The notes beneath the pieces were generated by a model that saw only the letters and a program-made list of their open reading frames with translations, was not told the DNA's origin and ran no database searches. 64,000 nucleotides of DNA from positions 1,364,001 to 1,428,000 of the forward strand of contig LR134135.1 in NCBI GenBank assembly GCA_900635465.1, read 5' to 3'. The translations under genes were made by a program, and so were the position numbers. The DNA is from Lelliottia amnigena (GTDB taxonomy: Bacteria > Pseudomonadota > Gammaproteobacteria > Enterobacterales > Enterobacteriaceae). Positions 1 to 10,201 of the stretch are shown here, one piece after another (within the stretch, counting starts at the first letter, position 1; each line of letters starts with the position of its first letter).

Positions 1-542
1 TGCTGGCGGGGTATTACGAAGGCTGGTGGGATCGCATTATCATGCGCATCTGCGATGTGCTGTTCGCCTTCCCAGGTATTTTGCTGGCGATTGCGGTGGT
101 AGCGATAATGGGCAACGGCATGGCAAATGTGATCATCGCCGTGGCGGTGTTTTCCATCCCGGCGTTTGCGCGTCTGGTGCGCGGCAATACGTTGGTGCTC
201 AAGCAGCAGACGTTTATCGAGTCGGCGCGCAGCATCGGTGCCAGCGACGCGACCATTCTCTTCAACCACATTTTGCCCGGCACCGTGTCATCCATTGTGG
301 TCTACTTCACGATGCGAATTGGCGTGTCGATTATCTCGGCGGCGAGTCTGTCTTTCCTGGGGTTGGGCGCACAGCCCCCGACGCCGGAATGGGGTGCAAT
401 GCTGAATGAAGCGAGGGCCGATATGGTCATTGCGCCCCACGTTGCGCTCTTCCCGAGCATGGCCATTTTCCTCACGGTGCTGGCGTTTAACCTGCTGGGC
501 GATGGACTGCGTGATGCGCTGGACCCCCGAATCAAAGGCTAA
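1..542 (+). CDS. gsiD: Glutathione ABC transporter permease GsiD (C-terminal part, cut by window start)
   Basis: Inner-membrane permease of the GsiABCD glutathione importer. The reading frame is open from the first bases of the window, so the N-terminus lies outside. The visible part has several hydrophobic segments and the EAA-type cytoplasmic loop of binding-protein-dependent permeases ([21 protein letters not shown]), which contacts the ATPase, and ends ALDPRIKG as OppC/DppC-type permeases do. Assignment to GsiD rather than another peptide permease rests on the sequence type and on the neighbouring bssR and yliI, which follow the gsi operon in E. coli. The yliE, yliF and rimO genes that come next in E. 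coli are absent here. Confidence 0.85.
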   Translation, partial: LAGYYEGWWDRIIMRICDVLFAFPGILLAIAVVAIMGNGMANVIIAVAVFSIPAFARLVRGNTLVLKQQTFIESARSIGASDATILFNHILPGTVSSIVVYFTMRIGVSIISAASLSFLGLGAQPPTPEWGAMLNEARADMVIAPHVALFPSMAIFLTVLAFNLLGDGLRDALDPRIKG

Positions 543-704
543 GCGCAGGGAGGCTTTTCCCTGTGCCAGAAAAAGCATCAGCACGGAATTTTTAACATTG
601 TAAAAGATGTTAACCGGTTACCATTTATTGATCTCAGGCAGTGATCTGTACAAAAAATGAACTTATGCTTTCTTTGCACAATGGCTGATTAGGGAGGGAA
701 TAGC

Positions 705-1088
705 ATGTCCGTTGACAGACTGAAACGCGATCTGCTGAACAAGCTGATCAATGCCCGAATTGACCTTGCAGCTTATCTGCAGTTAAGGGTGGCAAAAGGG
801 TATATGTCAGTCAGCGAAAGCGACCATCTGCGCGAAAATTGTTTTGAACTGTGCGCCTACATGCGTAAACAAGCGCCAATCCTGAGGGATCACTACGATG
901 CGGATGAGCAACGCATCCTCTGTCGCGCGGCAGACGCGCTTTCTAAAGCCGCCGTCTGTTTGATGACCGGGCACCATGATTGCCCAACGTTTGTAGCCGT
1001 CAGCGCAGATAAGCTTGAACACTGCCTGACAACACTCACTCTCTGCATTATGTGCCTGAAAGAGCACACTCCGCTCCAACAGCACTGA
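705..1088 (+). CDS. bssR: Biofilm regulator BssR
   Basis: A 127-residue cytoplasmic protein matching the BssR (YliH) family in length, start (MSVDRLKRDLLNKLINARID) and cysteine-containing C-terminal half. BssR affects biofilm formation through indole and catabolite-linked signalling in E. coli; its molecular activity is not known. The ATG is preceded by agggaggg, a good ribosome site. It is a single gene between the gsi operon and yliI on the same strand. Confidence 0.85.
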   Translation: MSVDRLKRDLLNKLINARIDLAAYLQLRVAKGYMSVSESDHLRENCFELCAYMRKQAPILRDHYDADEQRILCRAADALSKAAVCLMTGHHDCPTFVAVSADKLEHCLTTLTLCIMCLKEHTPLQQH

Positions 1089-1194
1089 GCCACGGGGGAG
1101 GCAACTCCCCCTTCTGATTAAGCTTTTGTAAAAACGCTAACGCGCCTGCGCTGCCTGGCTAATCTTTATGCCATACGTCGAAAAGGAGTGCGTT

Positions 1195-2313
1195 ATGCGT
1201 CGATCTTCGCTTATTTCTTTGTCTTTCTTATTGATATCCACGTCGCTGATGGCTGCGCCCGCAGCGGTTAAGGTCGATATTCTCCAGACAAAATTGGATC
1301 ACCCCTGGTCGCTGGCTTTTTTACCCAATAATCAGGGAATGCTGATCACGCTAAAAGGCGGACAGCTTAAGCACTGGCAGGCGGGTAAAGGGCTATCCGA
1401 TCCGATTGTGGGTATTCCAAAAGTGTGGGACAGCGGGCAGGGTGGGCTTTTCGACGTTGTTCTCGCACCCGATTTTGAACAATCTCGCCGCATCTGGCTG
1501 AGCTATGCTGAAGTCGGAAATGACGGCAAAGCGGGTACGGCGGTGGGCTATGGCCGTCTTAGCGATGACCTGTCGCGCATAGAATCCTTCCAGGTGGTGT
1601 TCCGCCAGATGCCAAAACTGTCCACCGGCAACCACTTCGGTGGGCGATTGGTGTTTGATGGTAAGGGCTATCTGTTTATCGGCTTGGGGGAAAACAACCA
1701 GCGTCCGACGGCGCAGGATCTGGATAAACTGCAGGGCAAAGTGGTGCGTCTGACCGATCAGGGTAAAGTGCCAGCCGACAACCCGTTTGTTGATAAAGCC
1801 GGTGCGCGGCCGGAAATCTGGTCCTACGGCATTCGTAATCCGCAGGGGATGGCGATGAATCCCTGGAGCGATGCGCTGTGGCTGAATGAACACGGCCCGC
1901 GCGGCGGCGATGAAATTAATATCCCGGAAAAAGGCAAAAATTACGGCTGGCCGCTGGCGACACACGGCATCAACTACAGCGGCCTGAAGATCCCGGAAGC
2001 GACAGGCGAGCACCACGACGGCACCGAGCCGCCGCTGTTTGTCTGGAAGAAATCGCCGGCAGTCAGTGGGATGGCGTTCTACAACAGCGAGGTGTTCCCG
2101 CAGTGGAAAAACAAGCTGTTTATCGGCGCGCTGAAAGAGAAAGACGTGATCGTGCTGAGCGTGAACGGCGACAAGGTGACGGAAGACGGCAGGATTCTGG
2201 GCGATAAAGGCTCGCGTATCCGCGATGTCCGCGTTGGCCCGGATGGATATTTATATGTCCTGACAGATGAATCAGACGGGCAACTGTGGAAAGTCAGCCC
2301 GTCCAAACAGTGA
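1195..2313 (+). CDS. yliI: PQQ-dependent aldose sugar dehydrogenase YliI
   Basis: Periplasmic soluble quinoprotein of the glucose/sorbosone dehydrogenase family (beta-propeller), oxidising aldose sugars when PQQ is supplied. The start is placed at ATG 1195 because an upstream AAAAGGAG precedes it and it begins a clean signal peptide (MRRSSLISLSFLLISTSLMA, cleavage near AAPAA); the frame stays open a further 27 bases upstream. Family marks are the LDHPWSLAFLP start of the propeller, RNPQGMAMNP and NEHGPRGGDEIN. Length 372 residues, close to E. coli YliI (371). It is followed directly by convergent gstB, with no space for a long terminator. Confidence 0.9.
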   Translation: MRRSSLISLSFLLISTSLMAAPAAVKVDILQTKLDHPWSLAFLPNNQGMLITLKGGQLKHWQAGKGLSDPIVGIPKVWDSGQGGLFDVVLAPDFEQSRRIWLSYAEVGNDGKAGTAVGYGRLSDDLSRIESFQVVFRQMPKLSTGNHFGGRLVFDGKGYLFIGLGENNQRPTAQDLDKLQGKVVRLTDQGKVPADNPFVDKAGARPEIWSYGIRNPQGMAMNPWSDALWLNEHGPRGGDEINIPEKGKNYGWPLATHGINYSGLKIPEATGEHHDGTEPPLFVWKKSPAVSGMAFYNSEVFPQWKNKLFIGALKEKDVIVLSVNGDKVTEDGRILGDKGSRIRDVRVGPDGYLYVLTDESDGQLWKVSPSKQ

Positions 2314-2940
2314 TTAGCTGACGGGTATCATCACCACATTCTGATACGCCGGGCGCTCGCTGAGCTGTTTCAGCCAGCGCTCGAGATTCGGGCGCGGCGC
2401 CCAGGTCAGGCCAATCTGGGTCAGGTTCCAGACGAACGGTGCCACCGCAATATCACCCACGCCGAAGTTTTCCCCGGAGAACCACGGTTTGTCGGCCAGT
2501 TCAGCATCCATCATCGCGAAAAGCGTTTCGCAGGTGGCTTGTGCCGCGTGAATAGCGGGATAATCGCGGTCGGATTCAGCCGTTCTGACCAGCCCCATCA
2601 GGATCACACGGTGGACAGGCGAGAACGTCTGGTTCGCCCAGTCCATCCATTTTTCACCCTGAGCACGCTGCGCGGGGGCGTCGACCCACAGGCGATTTTG
2701 ACCGTACTGGGCCGCCAGGTAACGCACGATCGCATTAGATTCCCACAGCGTTAAATCCGTTTCATCGTCACGTAACAGCGGCACCAGGCCATTCGGATTC
2801 ATCGCCAGATACTCGGCGTCTTTATTCACGCCAAACTGCAAACCGGCCATCACCAGGTTAAACGGTAAATCCAGCTCTTCCAGCGTCCAGAGGACTTTCT
2901 TGACGTTAGTCGAATTGTTCCTGCCCCACAGCGTAATCAT
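2314..2940 (-). CDS. gstB: Glutathione S-transferase GstB
   Basis: Cytosolic glutathione transferase of 208 residues with an N-terminal thioredoxin-like domain ([28 protein letters not shown], where the cis-Pro follows [11 protein letters not shown] for glutathione contact) and an all-helical C-terminal domain. E. coli GstB (YliJ) acts on bromoacetate and similar electrophiles. Start set at ATG 2940 because AGGAG lies just upstream and homologues begin MITLWG; the frame extends upstream to 2961. Its stop abuts that of convergent yliI. Confidence 0.9.
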   Translation of the reverse strand: MITLWGRNNSTNVKKVLWTLEELDLPFNLVMAGLQFGVNKDAEYLAMNPNGLVPLLRDDETDLTLWESNAIVRYLAAQYGQNRLWVDAPAQRAQGEKWMDWANQTFSPVHRVILMGLVRTAESDRDYPAIHAAQATCETLFAMMDAELADKPWFSGENFGVGDIAVAPFVWNLTQIGLTWAPRPNLERWLKQLSERPAYQNVVMIPVS

Positions 2941-3196
2941 ACTGACTCCTGAAATCATCAAACCATCGGTTTTGTGAATGAAATCTAACGAATTCCATGG
3001 TGAGATAAACCCAACAATTACGCAACAGGTGACAAAAAAATCGTCTCTATCAAAGCGTATCTGAATGTTATTGCGTAAACTTTAAAAACTTTACCTCGTT
3101 TAGGTTTCTTTGAACGCATTTGTGCGCTATTACTCATCGCTTCTTGCGACACGGTGATGTGACGTGATTTTTAGAATGGACACTCGGGTGGCATTT

Positions 3197-4402
3197 ATGA
3201 CGCAACTAACTTCTTCTCTGCGCGGCCTGGCAGCAGGCTCTGCGCTACTATTTTTGTTCTCTCCAACACTGTATGCAGCTGAACAAGCCGCGCCTGAAGC
3301 GCCTCCGGTTGACGCTCGCGCGTGGATTTTGATGGATTACGCCAGCGGTAAAGTGCTGGCGGAAGGCAACGCGGACGAACAGCTCGATCCGGCGAGTTTG
3401 ACCAAAATCATGACCAGCTATGTGGTGGGCCAGGCGCTAAAAGCAGGCAAAATCAAGCTCGACGATATGGTCACCATCGGCAAAGATGCCTGGGCCACCG
3501 GCAACCCGGCGCTGCGCGGATCGTCCGTTATGTTCCTGAAACCGGGCGATCAGGTGTCCGTTTCCGATCTGAATAAAGGCGTAATCATTCAGTCAGGCAA
3601 TGATGCCTGCATCGCGCTGGCCGATTATGTGGCGGGCAGTCAGGATTCATTCATTGGCTTGATGAATGGTTACGCGCAAAGACTGGGCCTGACCAAAACC
3701 ACGTTCAAAACCGTTCACGGTTTGGATGCGCCAGGGCAATTCAGTACCGCGCGTGATATGGCGTTGCTCGGCAAGGCGCTGATTCACGATGTGCCAGAAG
3801 AGTACGCCATTCACAAAGAGAAAGAGTTTACCTTCAACAAGATTCGTCAGCCGAACCGCAACCGCCTGTTGTGGAGCAGCAACGTAAACGTGGACGGTAT
3901 GAAAACCGGCACCACGGCGGGGGCGGGTTATAACCTTGTGGCCTCGGCAACGCAGGGCGATATGCGCCTGATCTCCGTGGTGCTGGGGACTAAAACGGAT
4001 CGTATCCGCTTCAACGAATCAGAAAAACTGCTGACCTGGGGCTTCCGCTTCTTCGAAACCGTCACGCCGATCAAGCCGGATGCGACGTTTATCAGCCAGC
4101 GCGTGTGGTTTGGCGATAAGAGTGAAGTCAATCTGGGCGCGGGTGAAGCCGGTTCAGTGACCATTCCGCGCGGACAGCTGAAAAACCTGAAAGCCAGCTA
4201 CACCTTGACGGACCCGCAGCTTACCGCACCGCTGAAAAAGGGCCAGGTGGTCGGGACAATCGACTTCCAGCTAAACGGTAAATCCATCGAGCAGCGTCCG
4301 CTGATTGTGATGCAAGCGGTGGAAGAGGGCGGCTTCATTAGCCGGATGTGGGATTTCGTCCTGATGAAATTCCACCAGTGGTTCGGGAGCTGGTTCTCCT
4401 AG
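3197..4402 (+). CDS. dacC: D-alanyl-D-alanine carboxypeptidase DacC (PBP6)
   Basis: Penicillin-binding protein 6, a periplasmic DD-carboxypeptidase trimming pentapeptide side chains of peptidoglycan. It has a signal peptide ([21 protein letters not shown]...YAAEQ), the three active-site motifs SLTK, SGN (QSGNDAC) and KTG (GMKTGTTAG), the PBP5/6 C-terminal beta domain and a C-terminal amphipathic anchor ([16 protein letters not shown]). Homologues start at MTQ, so ATG 3197 is chosen over in-frame codons at 3164 and 3176. About 255 bases separate it from divergent gstB; a strong hairpin terminator follows. Confidence 0.93.
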   Translation: MTQLTSSLRGLAAGSALLFLFSPTLYAAEQAAPEAPPVDARAWILMDYASGKVLAEGNADEQLDPASLTKIMTSYVVGQALKAGKIKLDDMVTIGKDAWATGNPALRGSSVMFLKPGDQVSVSDLNKGVIIQSGNDACIALADYVAGSQDSFIGLMNGYAQRLGLTKTTFKTVHGLDAPGQFSTARDMALLGKALIHDVPEEYAIHKEKEFTFNKIRQPNRNRLLWSSNVNVDGMKTGTTAGAGYNLVASATQGDMRLISVVLGTKTDRIRFNESEKLLTWGFRFFETVTPIKPDATFISQRVWFGDKSEVNLGAGEAGSVTIPRGQLKNLKASYTLTDPQLTAPLKKGQVVGTIDFQLNGKSIEQRPLIVMQAVEEGGFISRMWDFVLMKFHQWFGSWFS

Positions 4403-4410
4403 ATAAATGC

Positions 4411-4438
4411 AAAACGGCAACCTTCGGGTTGCCGTTTT
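4411..4438 (+). terminator. Rho-independent terminator after dacC
   Basis: Perfect 12-bp stem AAAACGGCAACC / GGTTGCCGTTTT with a TTCG tetraloop. Its symmetric A/T flanks let it serve both dacC and convergent deoR. Confidence 0.9.
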
Positions 4439-4486
4439 AGTATTTGCGCTTTCTCCAACAGTGAGAGCTGGGATGCGGGTATCAGC

Positions 4487-5245
4487 CTAATAGATCAGCT
4501 TAATTTGATGCTCTTTTGCATGGTCTACCAGGTCATCATCCGGGCGGCAGTCGCTGACAATCGCATCAAACCGCGACAGTTCGCCCATTCTTGCCGAGCG
4601 CACTTTCCCGAACTTACTGTGATCCACCACCAGCACATGATACTGCGCGGCATTCATCGCCCAATGCTTCACCGTCAGCTCTTCGAGATTAAAACAGGTT
4701 GCACCCTGGCGTACGCTCACGCCCGCCGCCGAATAAAAGGCGATTTCCGGACACAGGTTGCTAAGCGTATCCTGCAGATTCAGCGGCTTGAAAATCGCGT
4801 TGCTGGCGTGGAATTCCCCGCCACAAAGAATCACCCGGCACTCGGGCTTTTCCTGTAAGGCCAGAAAAGTGTTTAGCGAATAACAGACGCCGGTAAACGG
4901 CAGTTCATTATCGATGGCTTCGATAATCCAGGGCGTGGTGGTACCACAATCAAAAAACAAGGTTTGATGCGGCTGGACTAACGACGCGGCCTGACGCGCG
5001 GCTTTGCGTTTTTCTTCGACCAGACGGGTTTTTTGATCGTTAATCAGATAGTGGCTACCGCTGCGAGGTTCGAGAACGATATACCCGCCGAGCAGCACCA
5101 CGGGGGCACTTTCGCTGTTCAGATCGCGACGAATGGTCATCTCAGAGACGCCAAGCAACGTCGCGGCTTCTTTGAGATGCAGCTTATCGCTGCGCTTCAG
5201 CGCCTGCAGTAGCTGGGCAATGCGGTCGTCGCGTCGTGTTTCCAT
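4487..5245 (-). CDS. deoR: Deoxyribose operon repressor DeoR
   Basis: Transcriptional repressor of the deo (deoxynucleoside catabolism) genes in E. coli, released by deoxyribose-5-phosphate. 252 residues, the usual length. The N-terminal DeoR-type helix-turn-helix is visible (RIAQLLQALKRSDKLHLKEAATLLGVSEMTIRRDL), followed by a sugar-phosphate-binding domain with the FDCGTTTPWI loop. It is a single gene convergent to dacC, and in E. coli the gene occupies the same place next to ybjG. Confidence 0.92.
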   Translation of the reverse strand: METRRDDRIAQLLQALKRSDKLHLKEAATLLGVSEMTIRRDLNSESAPVVLLGGYIVLEPRSGSHYLINDQKTRLVEEKRKAARQAASLVQPHQTLFFDCGTTTPWIIEAIDNELPFTGVCYSLNTFLALQEKPECRVILCGGEFHASNAIFKPLNLQDTLSNLCPEIAFYSAAGVSVRQGATCFNLEELTVKHWAMNAAQYHVLVVDHSKFGKVRSARMGELSRFDAIVSDCRPDDDLVDHAKEHQIKLIY

Positions 5246-5310
5246 AGGTCCTCAGGATCAAAAGTGAACCCCGCAACGCGGGGGCTCAAGTGTAACCTGT
5301 CGCACCGGGA

Positions 5311-5919
5311 TTAGTCACGTACCCAGCCTTTGCGGATAGGCAGGGCAAAGCAGATGCGGTAGACCTGCTGGAGTCCGCGATAGAGCTGAGGACCAAAAAG
5401 CTTCCAGAGGATTTGCGCACTCAGGCAGCCAATCATACCCACCAGCAGACCGCCGAGCATATCCAGCGGCCAGTGAACGCCCAGATAGATGCGTGACCAG
5501 GCGATCGCGATCGCGATGCCCATCAGTACCACGCCAGACCAGACGCGATGCCAGAACAGGAAAGCCAGCGCGAAGGTGAAGATCACCGTGCCGTGATCGC
5601 TTGGGAAAGAATCATCCGCCGAATGATGCAGGAAATTGGAGCCAATATGGTCGACAAACGGCCGATCGTGCGGGAACAGATGTCCCAGCATCCACGATGC
5701 CGTCATGCTGACAGCAAGTGCCATGGCGACTTTTATCACCAGTTGACGCTGCGCGCTGACCTGTTTACGCGGCCCCCATAGCCAGAGGATCACCACCAGC
5801 GCCGGGACAATGTTAATCAGATCTTTGGCGATAAATTTGGCGAAGACAATCATCCACTCTGGCGAGGCCGGGGTGGCATTAATCAGATAAAACAGGCCTA
5901 AATTAAGATTCTCTAGCAT
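5311..5919 (-). CDS. ybjG: Undecaprenyl-diphosphate phosphatase YbjG
   Basis: Integral membrane PAP2-family phosphatase that regenerates undecaprenyl phosphate for cell-wall synthesis. The three PAP2 motifs are present: KFIAKDL...PHDRPF, PSDHGT (catalytic His) and SRIYLGVHWPLDMLGG. About 202 residues from ATG 5919; homologues begin MLENLN. The upstream PAP2 gene ends at 5927 on the same strand, so the two genes probably form an operon. Confidence 0.88.
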   Translation of the reverse strand: MLENLNLGLFYLINATPASPEWMIVFAKFIAKDLINIVPALVVILWLWGPRKQVSAQRQLVIKVAMALAVSMTASWMLGHLFPHDRPFVDHIGSNFLHHSADDSFPSDHGTVIFTFALAFLFWHRVWSGVVLMGIAIAIAWSRIYLGVHWPLDMLGGLLVGMIGCLSAQILWKLFGPQLYRGLQQVYRICFALPIRKGWVRD

Positions 5920-5926
5920 TCCATCA

Positions 5927-6654
5927 TCACTCTTTTGCAAACCAGGCTGAAACAAGGCCATAAGCCAAAACCTGAGAAAACCATACCCACCAACCTGCCC
6001 ACAGGTTGTGAGAGAAAAAATGCGCGCCGCGCATTACCTGGCCATAGCCCATCAATAGCCCAGAGATCACGCCGAGTGCGACAAAACCCCAGGCCAGACG
6101 TGGACGCTCGCGCCAGAACGCAAAAAACAGTCCCATCACCATAAAGCCGCTGGACGCGTGCCCGCCGGGGAAACAACGGCCGGGCCGCTATCAACCGGCG
6201 CACTGCCGAACAGGGGATACGAAACAGCCTTACCGCCGTACTCCACCAGATCCCATGGGCAGCTGTGATGGCTCATGCTTTTCAGGACGCCGACGACCAG
6301 GGTGCCGAGCCCCATCAATAACGCGCCCGTCACCAGCGGCGCGTTGCGACGATACGCGCCGTAAATCAGCGCGACGGCAGCCAACGCAATGGCGATGAAC
6401 TTTGCCAGCCGGTGATTGAGTAAATCGAGCAAGTGGTTCTGTTGCAGCGGAAAACGGTGCGTTGCCGCGTCAAACCAAAAGCCCGTTATCCAGCGGTCCA
6501 GCATTTCGTCGCGCGAAAGCCAGGTAAACAGCACCGCCAGAACCCCTAGCGCCAAAAGCTGATAACCATAAAAGCGTGCCGGCAGACGGTAAAGCGGTTT
6601 TGTCTTAGTTGTCTGTGACTTAGATAATTCTGATGCGACAGGTAATGGGGCCAT
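5927..6654 (-). pseudogene. PAP2-superfamily membrane phosphatase, frameshifted
   Basis: A second membrane phosphatase of the PAP2 type (COG3907-like), not present beside E. coli ybjG. The N-terminal part reads through membrane segments to SCPWDLVEYGG...SAPVDSGP and then leaves frame. The continuation, coding GRCFPGGHASSGF, GQVMRGAHFFSHNLWAGWWVW, lies in another frame. The catalytic motif is rebuilt if one G is restored in the CCCGG run at about 6179-6183. Without it the protein stops after the junk tail SPAGTRPAALW. This may be a true one-base deletion or a sequence error. If intact it would be about 240 residues and act on a lipid phosphate. Confidence 0.75.
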
Positions 6655-6820
6655 GATGACATTCGATGACGGGAAATAGGGTTATCATAGGGGGGGCAAC
6701 TTAAGGAAACCTTAAACGACAGCGATATGTGCTGTATTTCTGTTTATCTTCAATAATTCACTATCTCGATACCGGCCAATTCATTAAAATCATCGCGATT
6801 TTTCATCATAAAGAGACCGC

Positions 6821-8056
6821 ATGTTAAACCGTTCTTCTTCTTCCGGTCATCGTCTGGGTCGTCAGGCGTTACTGTTCCCGCTGTGTCTGGTGCTTTACGA
6901 ATTCTCGACCTATATCGCTAACGATATGATCCAGCCCGGTATGCTGGCGGTGGTCGCGCAATATAACGCTGGAATCGAGTGGGTACCCACATCGATGACC
7001 GCCTATCTGGCGGGGGGCATGTTTTTGCAGTGGTTGCTGGGACCGCTGTCGGACCGTATTGGCCGCCGTCCGGTGATGCTGACGGGTGTGGTGTGGTTTA
7101 TCGTCACCTGCCTCGCCATTTTGCTGGCGCAAACGATCGAACAATTCATGGTGCTGCGCTTTTTGCAGGGCGTGAGCCTCTGCTTTATCGGTGCCGTGGG
7201 GTATGCCGCCATCCAGGAGTCATTTGAAGAGGCGGTGTGCATCAAAATTACCGCGTTGATGGCGAACGTGGCGCTGATAGCACCGCTACTCGGCCCGCTG
7301 GTGGGCGCGGCCTGGGTACACGTAGCGCCTTGGGAAGGGATGTTTATCCTTTTCGCGCTGTTAGCGGCGATTTCCTGGTACGGCCTGCATCGCGCAATGC
7401 CAGAAACCGCAACCCGACTGGGCGAAAAATTGTCGCTCAAAGAGTTAGGCCGCGATTATAAAGAAGTATTGAAAAACGTCCGCTTCGTGGCGGGCGCGCT
7501 GGCAACCGGATTTGTCAGCCTGCCGCTGCTGGCATGGATTGCGCAGTCGCCGGTGATTATTATCAGCGGTGAGAAACTCAGCAGCTATGAATATGGCCTG
7601 TTGCAGGTGCCGATTTTTGGCGCGCTCATTATCGGTAATCTGGTGCTTGCCCGTCTGACGTCACGCCGCTCCGTGCGCTCGCTGATCATTCTGGGCGGCT
7701 GGCCGATTGCAGGCGGTTTGATTCTCGCCGCCGTCGCCACGGTGGTCTCTTCACATGCTTATTTGTGGATGACCGCTGGCCTGAGTATTTATGCGTTTGG
7801 GATTGGGCTTGCCAACGCAGGCCTGGTGCGCCTGACGCTGTTTGCCAGCGAGATGAGTAAAGGAACGGTGTCGGCCGCGATGGGCATGCTGCAGATGCTG
7901 ATTTTTACCGTCGGGATCGAAGTCAGCAAACATGCTTACATTATTGGCGGTAACGGCCTGTTCAGTCTGTTTAATCTGGCGAACGGCGTACTGTGGGTGG
8001 GGCTGATGGTGATATTCTTGAAAAATAAACGCGTCGGCAATGCGTTACAGCCGTAA
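6821..8056 (+). CDS. mdfA: Multidrug efflux MFS transporter MdfA (Cmr)
   Basis: Proton-driven drug exporter of the major facilitator superfamily with 12 membrane segments, moving cationic and neutral drugs such as chloramphenicol. 411 residues, as MdfA usually is (410). The first helix keeps the acidic pair known to drive transport (Glu27 and Asp35 here, equal to E26/D34 of E. coli, within [12 protein letters not shown]), and the loop motif [13 protein letters not shown] is present. It is a single gene whose 3' end faces ybjI across a terminator hairpin; ybjH found here in E. coli is missing. Confidence 0.92.
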   Translation: MLNRSSSSGHRLGRQALLFPLCLVLYEFSTYIANDMIQPGMLAVVAQYNAGIEWVPTSMTAYLAGGMFLQWLLGPLSDRIGRRPVMLTGVVWFIVTCLAILLAQTIEQFMVLRFLQGVSLCFIGAVGYAAIQESFEEAVCIKITALMANVALIAPLLGPLVGAAWVHVAPWEGMFILFALLAAISWYGLHRAMPETATRLGEKLSLKELGRDYKEVLKNVRFVAGALATGFVSLPLLAWIAQSPVIIISGEKLSSYEYGLLQVPIFGALIIGNLVLARLTSRRSVRSLIILGGWPIAGGLILAAVATVVSSHAYLWMTAGLSIYAFGIGLANAGLVRLTLFASEMSKGTVSAAMGMLQMLIFTVGIEVSKHAYIIGGNGLFSLFNLANGVLWVGLMVIFLKNKRVGNALQP

Positions 8057-8066
8057 CAGTGTGAAC

Positions 8067-8097
8067 AGCCCGGCCAGCGCAGCAACGCGACCGGGCT
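8067..8097. terminator. Terminator hairpin between mdfA and ybjI
   Basis: Stem AGCCCGG / CCGGGCT with a 17-base loop, in the 47-base gap between convergent genes. The U-tract is weak on both sides. Confidence 0.5.
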
Positions 8098-8103
8098 AAG
8101 CCT

Positions 8104-8916
8104 TTAGTTAAACGGCGCTTCTTTGGTTAACACTTTCTCGATGACGTCCAGCACGCCTTCGTCATTATTGTGCGGTGCCTCAAAACGCGCGACGGCTTTG
8201 ATATGCGCTTTGGCATTCGCCATCGCAAAGCTAAAGCCAGACTGACGCAGCATTTCGACGTCGTTGCCGCTGTCACCGAAGGCCACCACTTCGTTGTCCT
8301 CAATGCCCCAACGCTTCTGCAAAATACGCAAACCGTTCGCTTTGTGCACACCCGGAATTATCAAATCGATATTGCCGTGCCCGGTCGTGACCGGCACCAT
8401 AATATCGCTGAGTTCCGCATGAATCATGGCCTGAATGCGTGGGATTTCACTGTCCGTCAGGTTCAGCCCAAACTTAAAAAAGATGTCGTTCAGATTATCG
8501 AAATTCTCGACCATTTCGAGACGGTGGTAATATTTCGCCGCCATCTCTTTGAGGGAATCGTCATACGATTTCAGGGTATAAGCGCTGTTTTTCCCGCAGG
8601 CGATGACTTCCACTTCGGGCAGTGAACAGAGAAAGCGCGCGACGGTATCAAACTGCGTTTTGGTCAGCTCGCCGTTGAACACATCTTCACGGGCATTCAC
8701 CACCCAGCCGCCATTTTCCGCGACAAAGGCAATTTCATGCGCAATGTCGGGGAAGAAAGAGATCAGCTGATAATATTGATTCCCGCTGGCAACCACGAAG
8801 CGAATACCTTGCTGTTTCATGCGTTCATATTGCGCCAGAAAGCGTTCACGATTGTAAGTTTTGGCGTCGCTTAAAAAGGTGCCATCCATGTCGACTGCGA
8901 TTAACTTAACGCTCAT
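8104..8916 (-). CDS. ybjI: HAD-family sugar/flavin phosphatase YbjI
   Basis: Cof-type haloacid-dehalogenase phosphatase of 270 residues; E. coli YbjI hydrolyses FMN and some sugar phosphates in vitro. Motif I DMDGTF near the N-terminus, motif II VASGNQ and motif [13 protein letters not shown] are all visible, with a C2 cap domain between. Start set at ATG 8916 ([14 protein letters not shown]), which overlaps the end of ybjJ by a few bases, implying translational coupling in a ybjJ-ybjI operon. Confidence 0.9.
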   Translation of the reverse strand: MSVKLIAVDMDGTFLSDAKTYNRERFLAQYERMKQQGIRFVVASGNQYYQLISFFPDIAHEIAFVAENGGWVVNAREDVFNGELTKTQFDTVARFLCSLPEVEVIACGKNSAYTLKSYDDSLKEMAAKYYHRLEMVENFDNLNDIFFKFGLNLTDSEIPRIQAMIHAELSDIMVPVTTGHGNIDLIIPGVHKANGLRILQKRWGIEDNEVVAFGDSGNDVEMLRQSGFSFAMANAKAHIKAVARFEAPHNNDEGVLDVIEKVLTKEAPFN

Positions 8917-10120
8917 ATCCCTTCTCCATAGCTGAGTCTTGCGAATCCGGTTTGGCGACCGCTTTGGCCACCAGCGCGGCAACGATCACTAACGCTAACA
9001 CCACCAGCATGGCGCTGCGCAACCCGTAATGTTCACCGAGGAAACCGAGCAGCGGCGGACCGACCAGGAAGGCCAAATAGCCCGTCGTCGCCACCACGCT
9101 GACACGTGTCGGCGCATCCGGGCCAGTGTCGCTGGCAGCGGAAATAGTCAGCGGGAATCCAAGCGATGCGCCTGCGCCCCATAAAATTACCGATACGCCT
9201 GCTATCCAGTCCACGTCAACAAAGATAATCAACGCGATGCCTAGCGCACCCATTAATGCACTCGCGCGAACCACGGCCACGCGGCTGTAGCGATCGATAA
9301 ACCAGCCGCCGGTAAAGCGCCCGACGGTCATACCGAGGGTGAATCCAGCGTAAATAAGCGAGCCGGAGGTCGGGCTAAAGCCATGACCGTCGACCATCAA
9401 TAGCGGGAGCCAGTCGTTAGCGGAGCCTTCGGCAAAGGCCATCGCCAGAACCACGACACCAATCAGCATCAACTGCCTGTCGCGATAAAACGGCAAACCT
9501 TTCACCACCGATTTTTGCTCTTCCGCGGTATTTTTACCGGTGCCATCAGGTATCGCGGTGATCCCAGTGAGAATAGGGATAATGCAGACCAATGCCGCCA
9601 GTAGAATATGTAAGTTCGCCGCGACGCCGAACGCCGTCAGCGCCATACCCACGCCTGCGCCTGCCAGCGTGCCGAGGCTATAAAAGCCATGCATCATTGG
9701 CAGCACGGTTTTATCCATTTCGCGTTCAACGGCGGCACCTTCAACGTTAATCGCCACTTCTGCCGCGCCAAAACTGCCACCAAATACCGTCAGGCCGAGG
9801 GCAAACATCAGCGGCGAGGCAAACCATAGCGCTACGCTCAGAAACACCATTCCCAGTACCGCGCAGCACATGGTGGTGCGGATGACGGTGCGTGTACCAA
9901 AGCGCTTAACCAGCCACGCAGAGCAGAGAATGCCGCTCATTGAACCAATCGACAGGCCAAACAGCACGATGCCCATTTCTGCGGTCGATACCGTCAAAAT
10001 GTCGCGAATTGCGGGCGTGCGCGTGGCCCAGGATGCCATCAGCAATCCAGGAATAAAGAAGAACATAAAGAGCGCCCACATGCGTCGCTGCAGGGCCTTG
10101 CGTGGAGAGGTTAAGGTCAT
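8906..10120 (-). CDS. ybjJ: MFS-family inner-membrane transporter YbjJ
   Basis: Major facilitator protein with about 12 membrane segments and roughly 404 residues, matching YbjJ. Substrate unknown. The stretch [14 protein letters not shown] in helix 1 and [21 protein letters not shown] in the second half are typical of this group. Start either ATG 10120 (MTLTSP) or ATG 10129. It is transcribed divergently from the TetR regulator rcdA, with a perfect inverted repeat in the shared 80-base promoter region, so RcdA probably controls it. Confidence 0.87.
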   Translation of the reverse strand: MTLTSPRKALQRRMWALFMFFFIPGLLMASWATRTPAIRDILTVSTAEMGIVLFGLSIGSMSGILCSAWLVKRFGTRTVIRTTMCCAVLGMVFLSVALWFASPLMFALGLTVFGGSFGAAEVAINVEGAAVEREMDKTVLPMMHGFYSLGTLAGAGVGMALTAFGVAANLHILLAALVCIIPILTGITAIPDGTGKNTAEEQKSVVKGLPFYRDRQLMLIGVVVLAMAFAEGSANDWLPLLMVDGHGFSPTSGSLIYAGFTLGMTVGRFTGGWFIDRYSRVAVVRASALMGALGIALIIFVDVDWIAGVSVILWGAGASLGFPLTISAASDTGPDAPTRVSVVATTGYLAFLVGPPLLGFLGEHYGLRSAMLVVLALVIVAALVAKAVAKPDSQDSAMEKGYER

Positions 10121-10163
10121 TCGAATCACACCAGAAGCATAACAATAGCGACAACACTAGCAA

Positions 10164-10187
10164 GTTTGTGTACATTTGTACACAAAC
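10164..10187. promoter_or_regulatory. Inverted-repeat operator between ybjJ and rcdA
   Basis: Perfect palindrome with 10-bp arms GTTTGTGTAC / GTACACAAAC around a 4-base ATTT centre. It sits in the divergent promoter region immediately upstream of the TetR-family gene, the usual place for an autoregulatory operator. Binding by RcdA is inference. Confidence 0.7.
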
Positions 10188-10201
10188 GGAAAGAGGAATT
10201 T

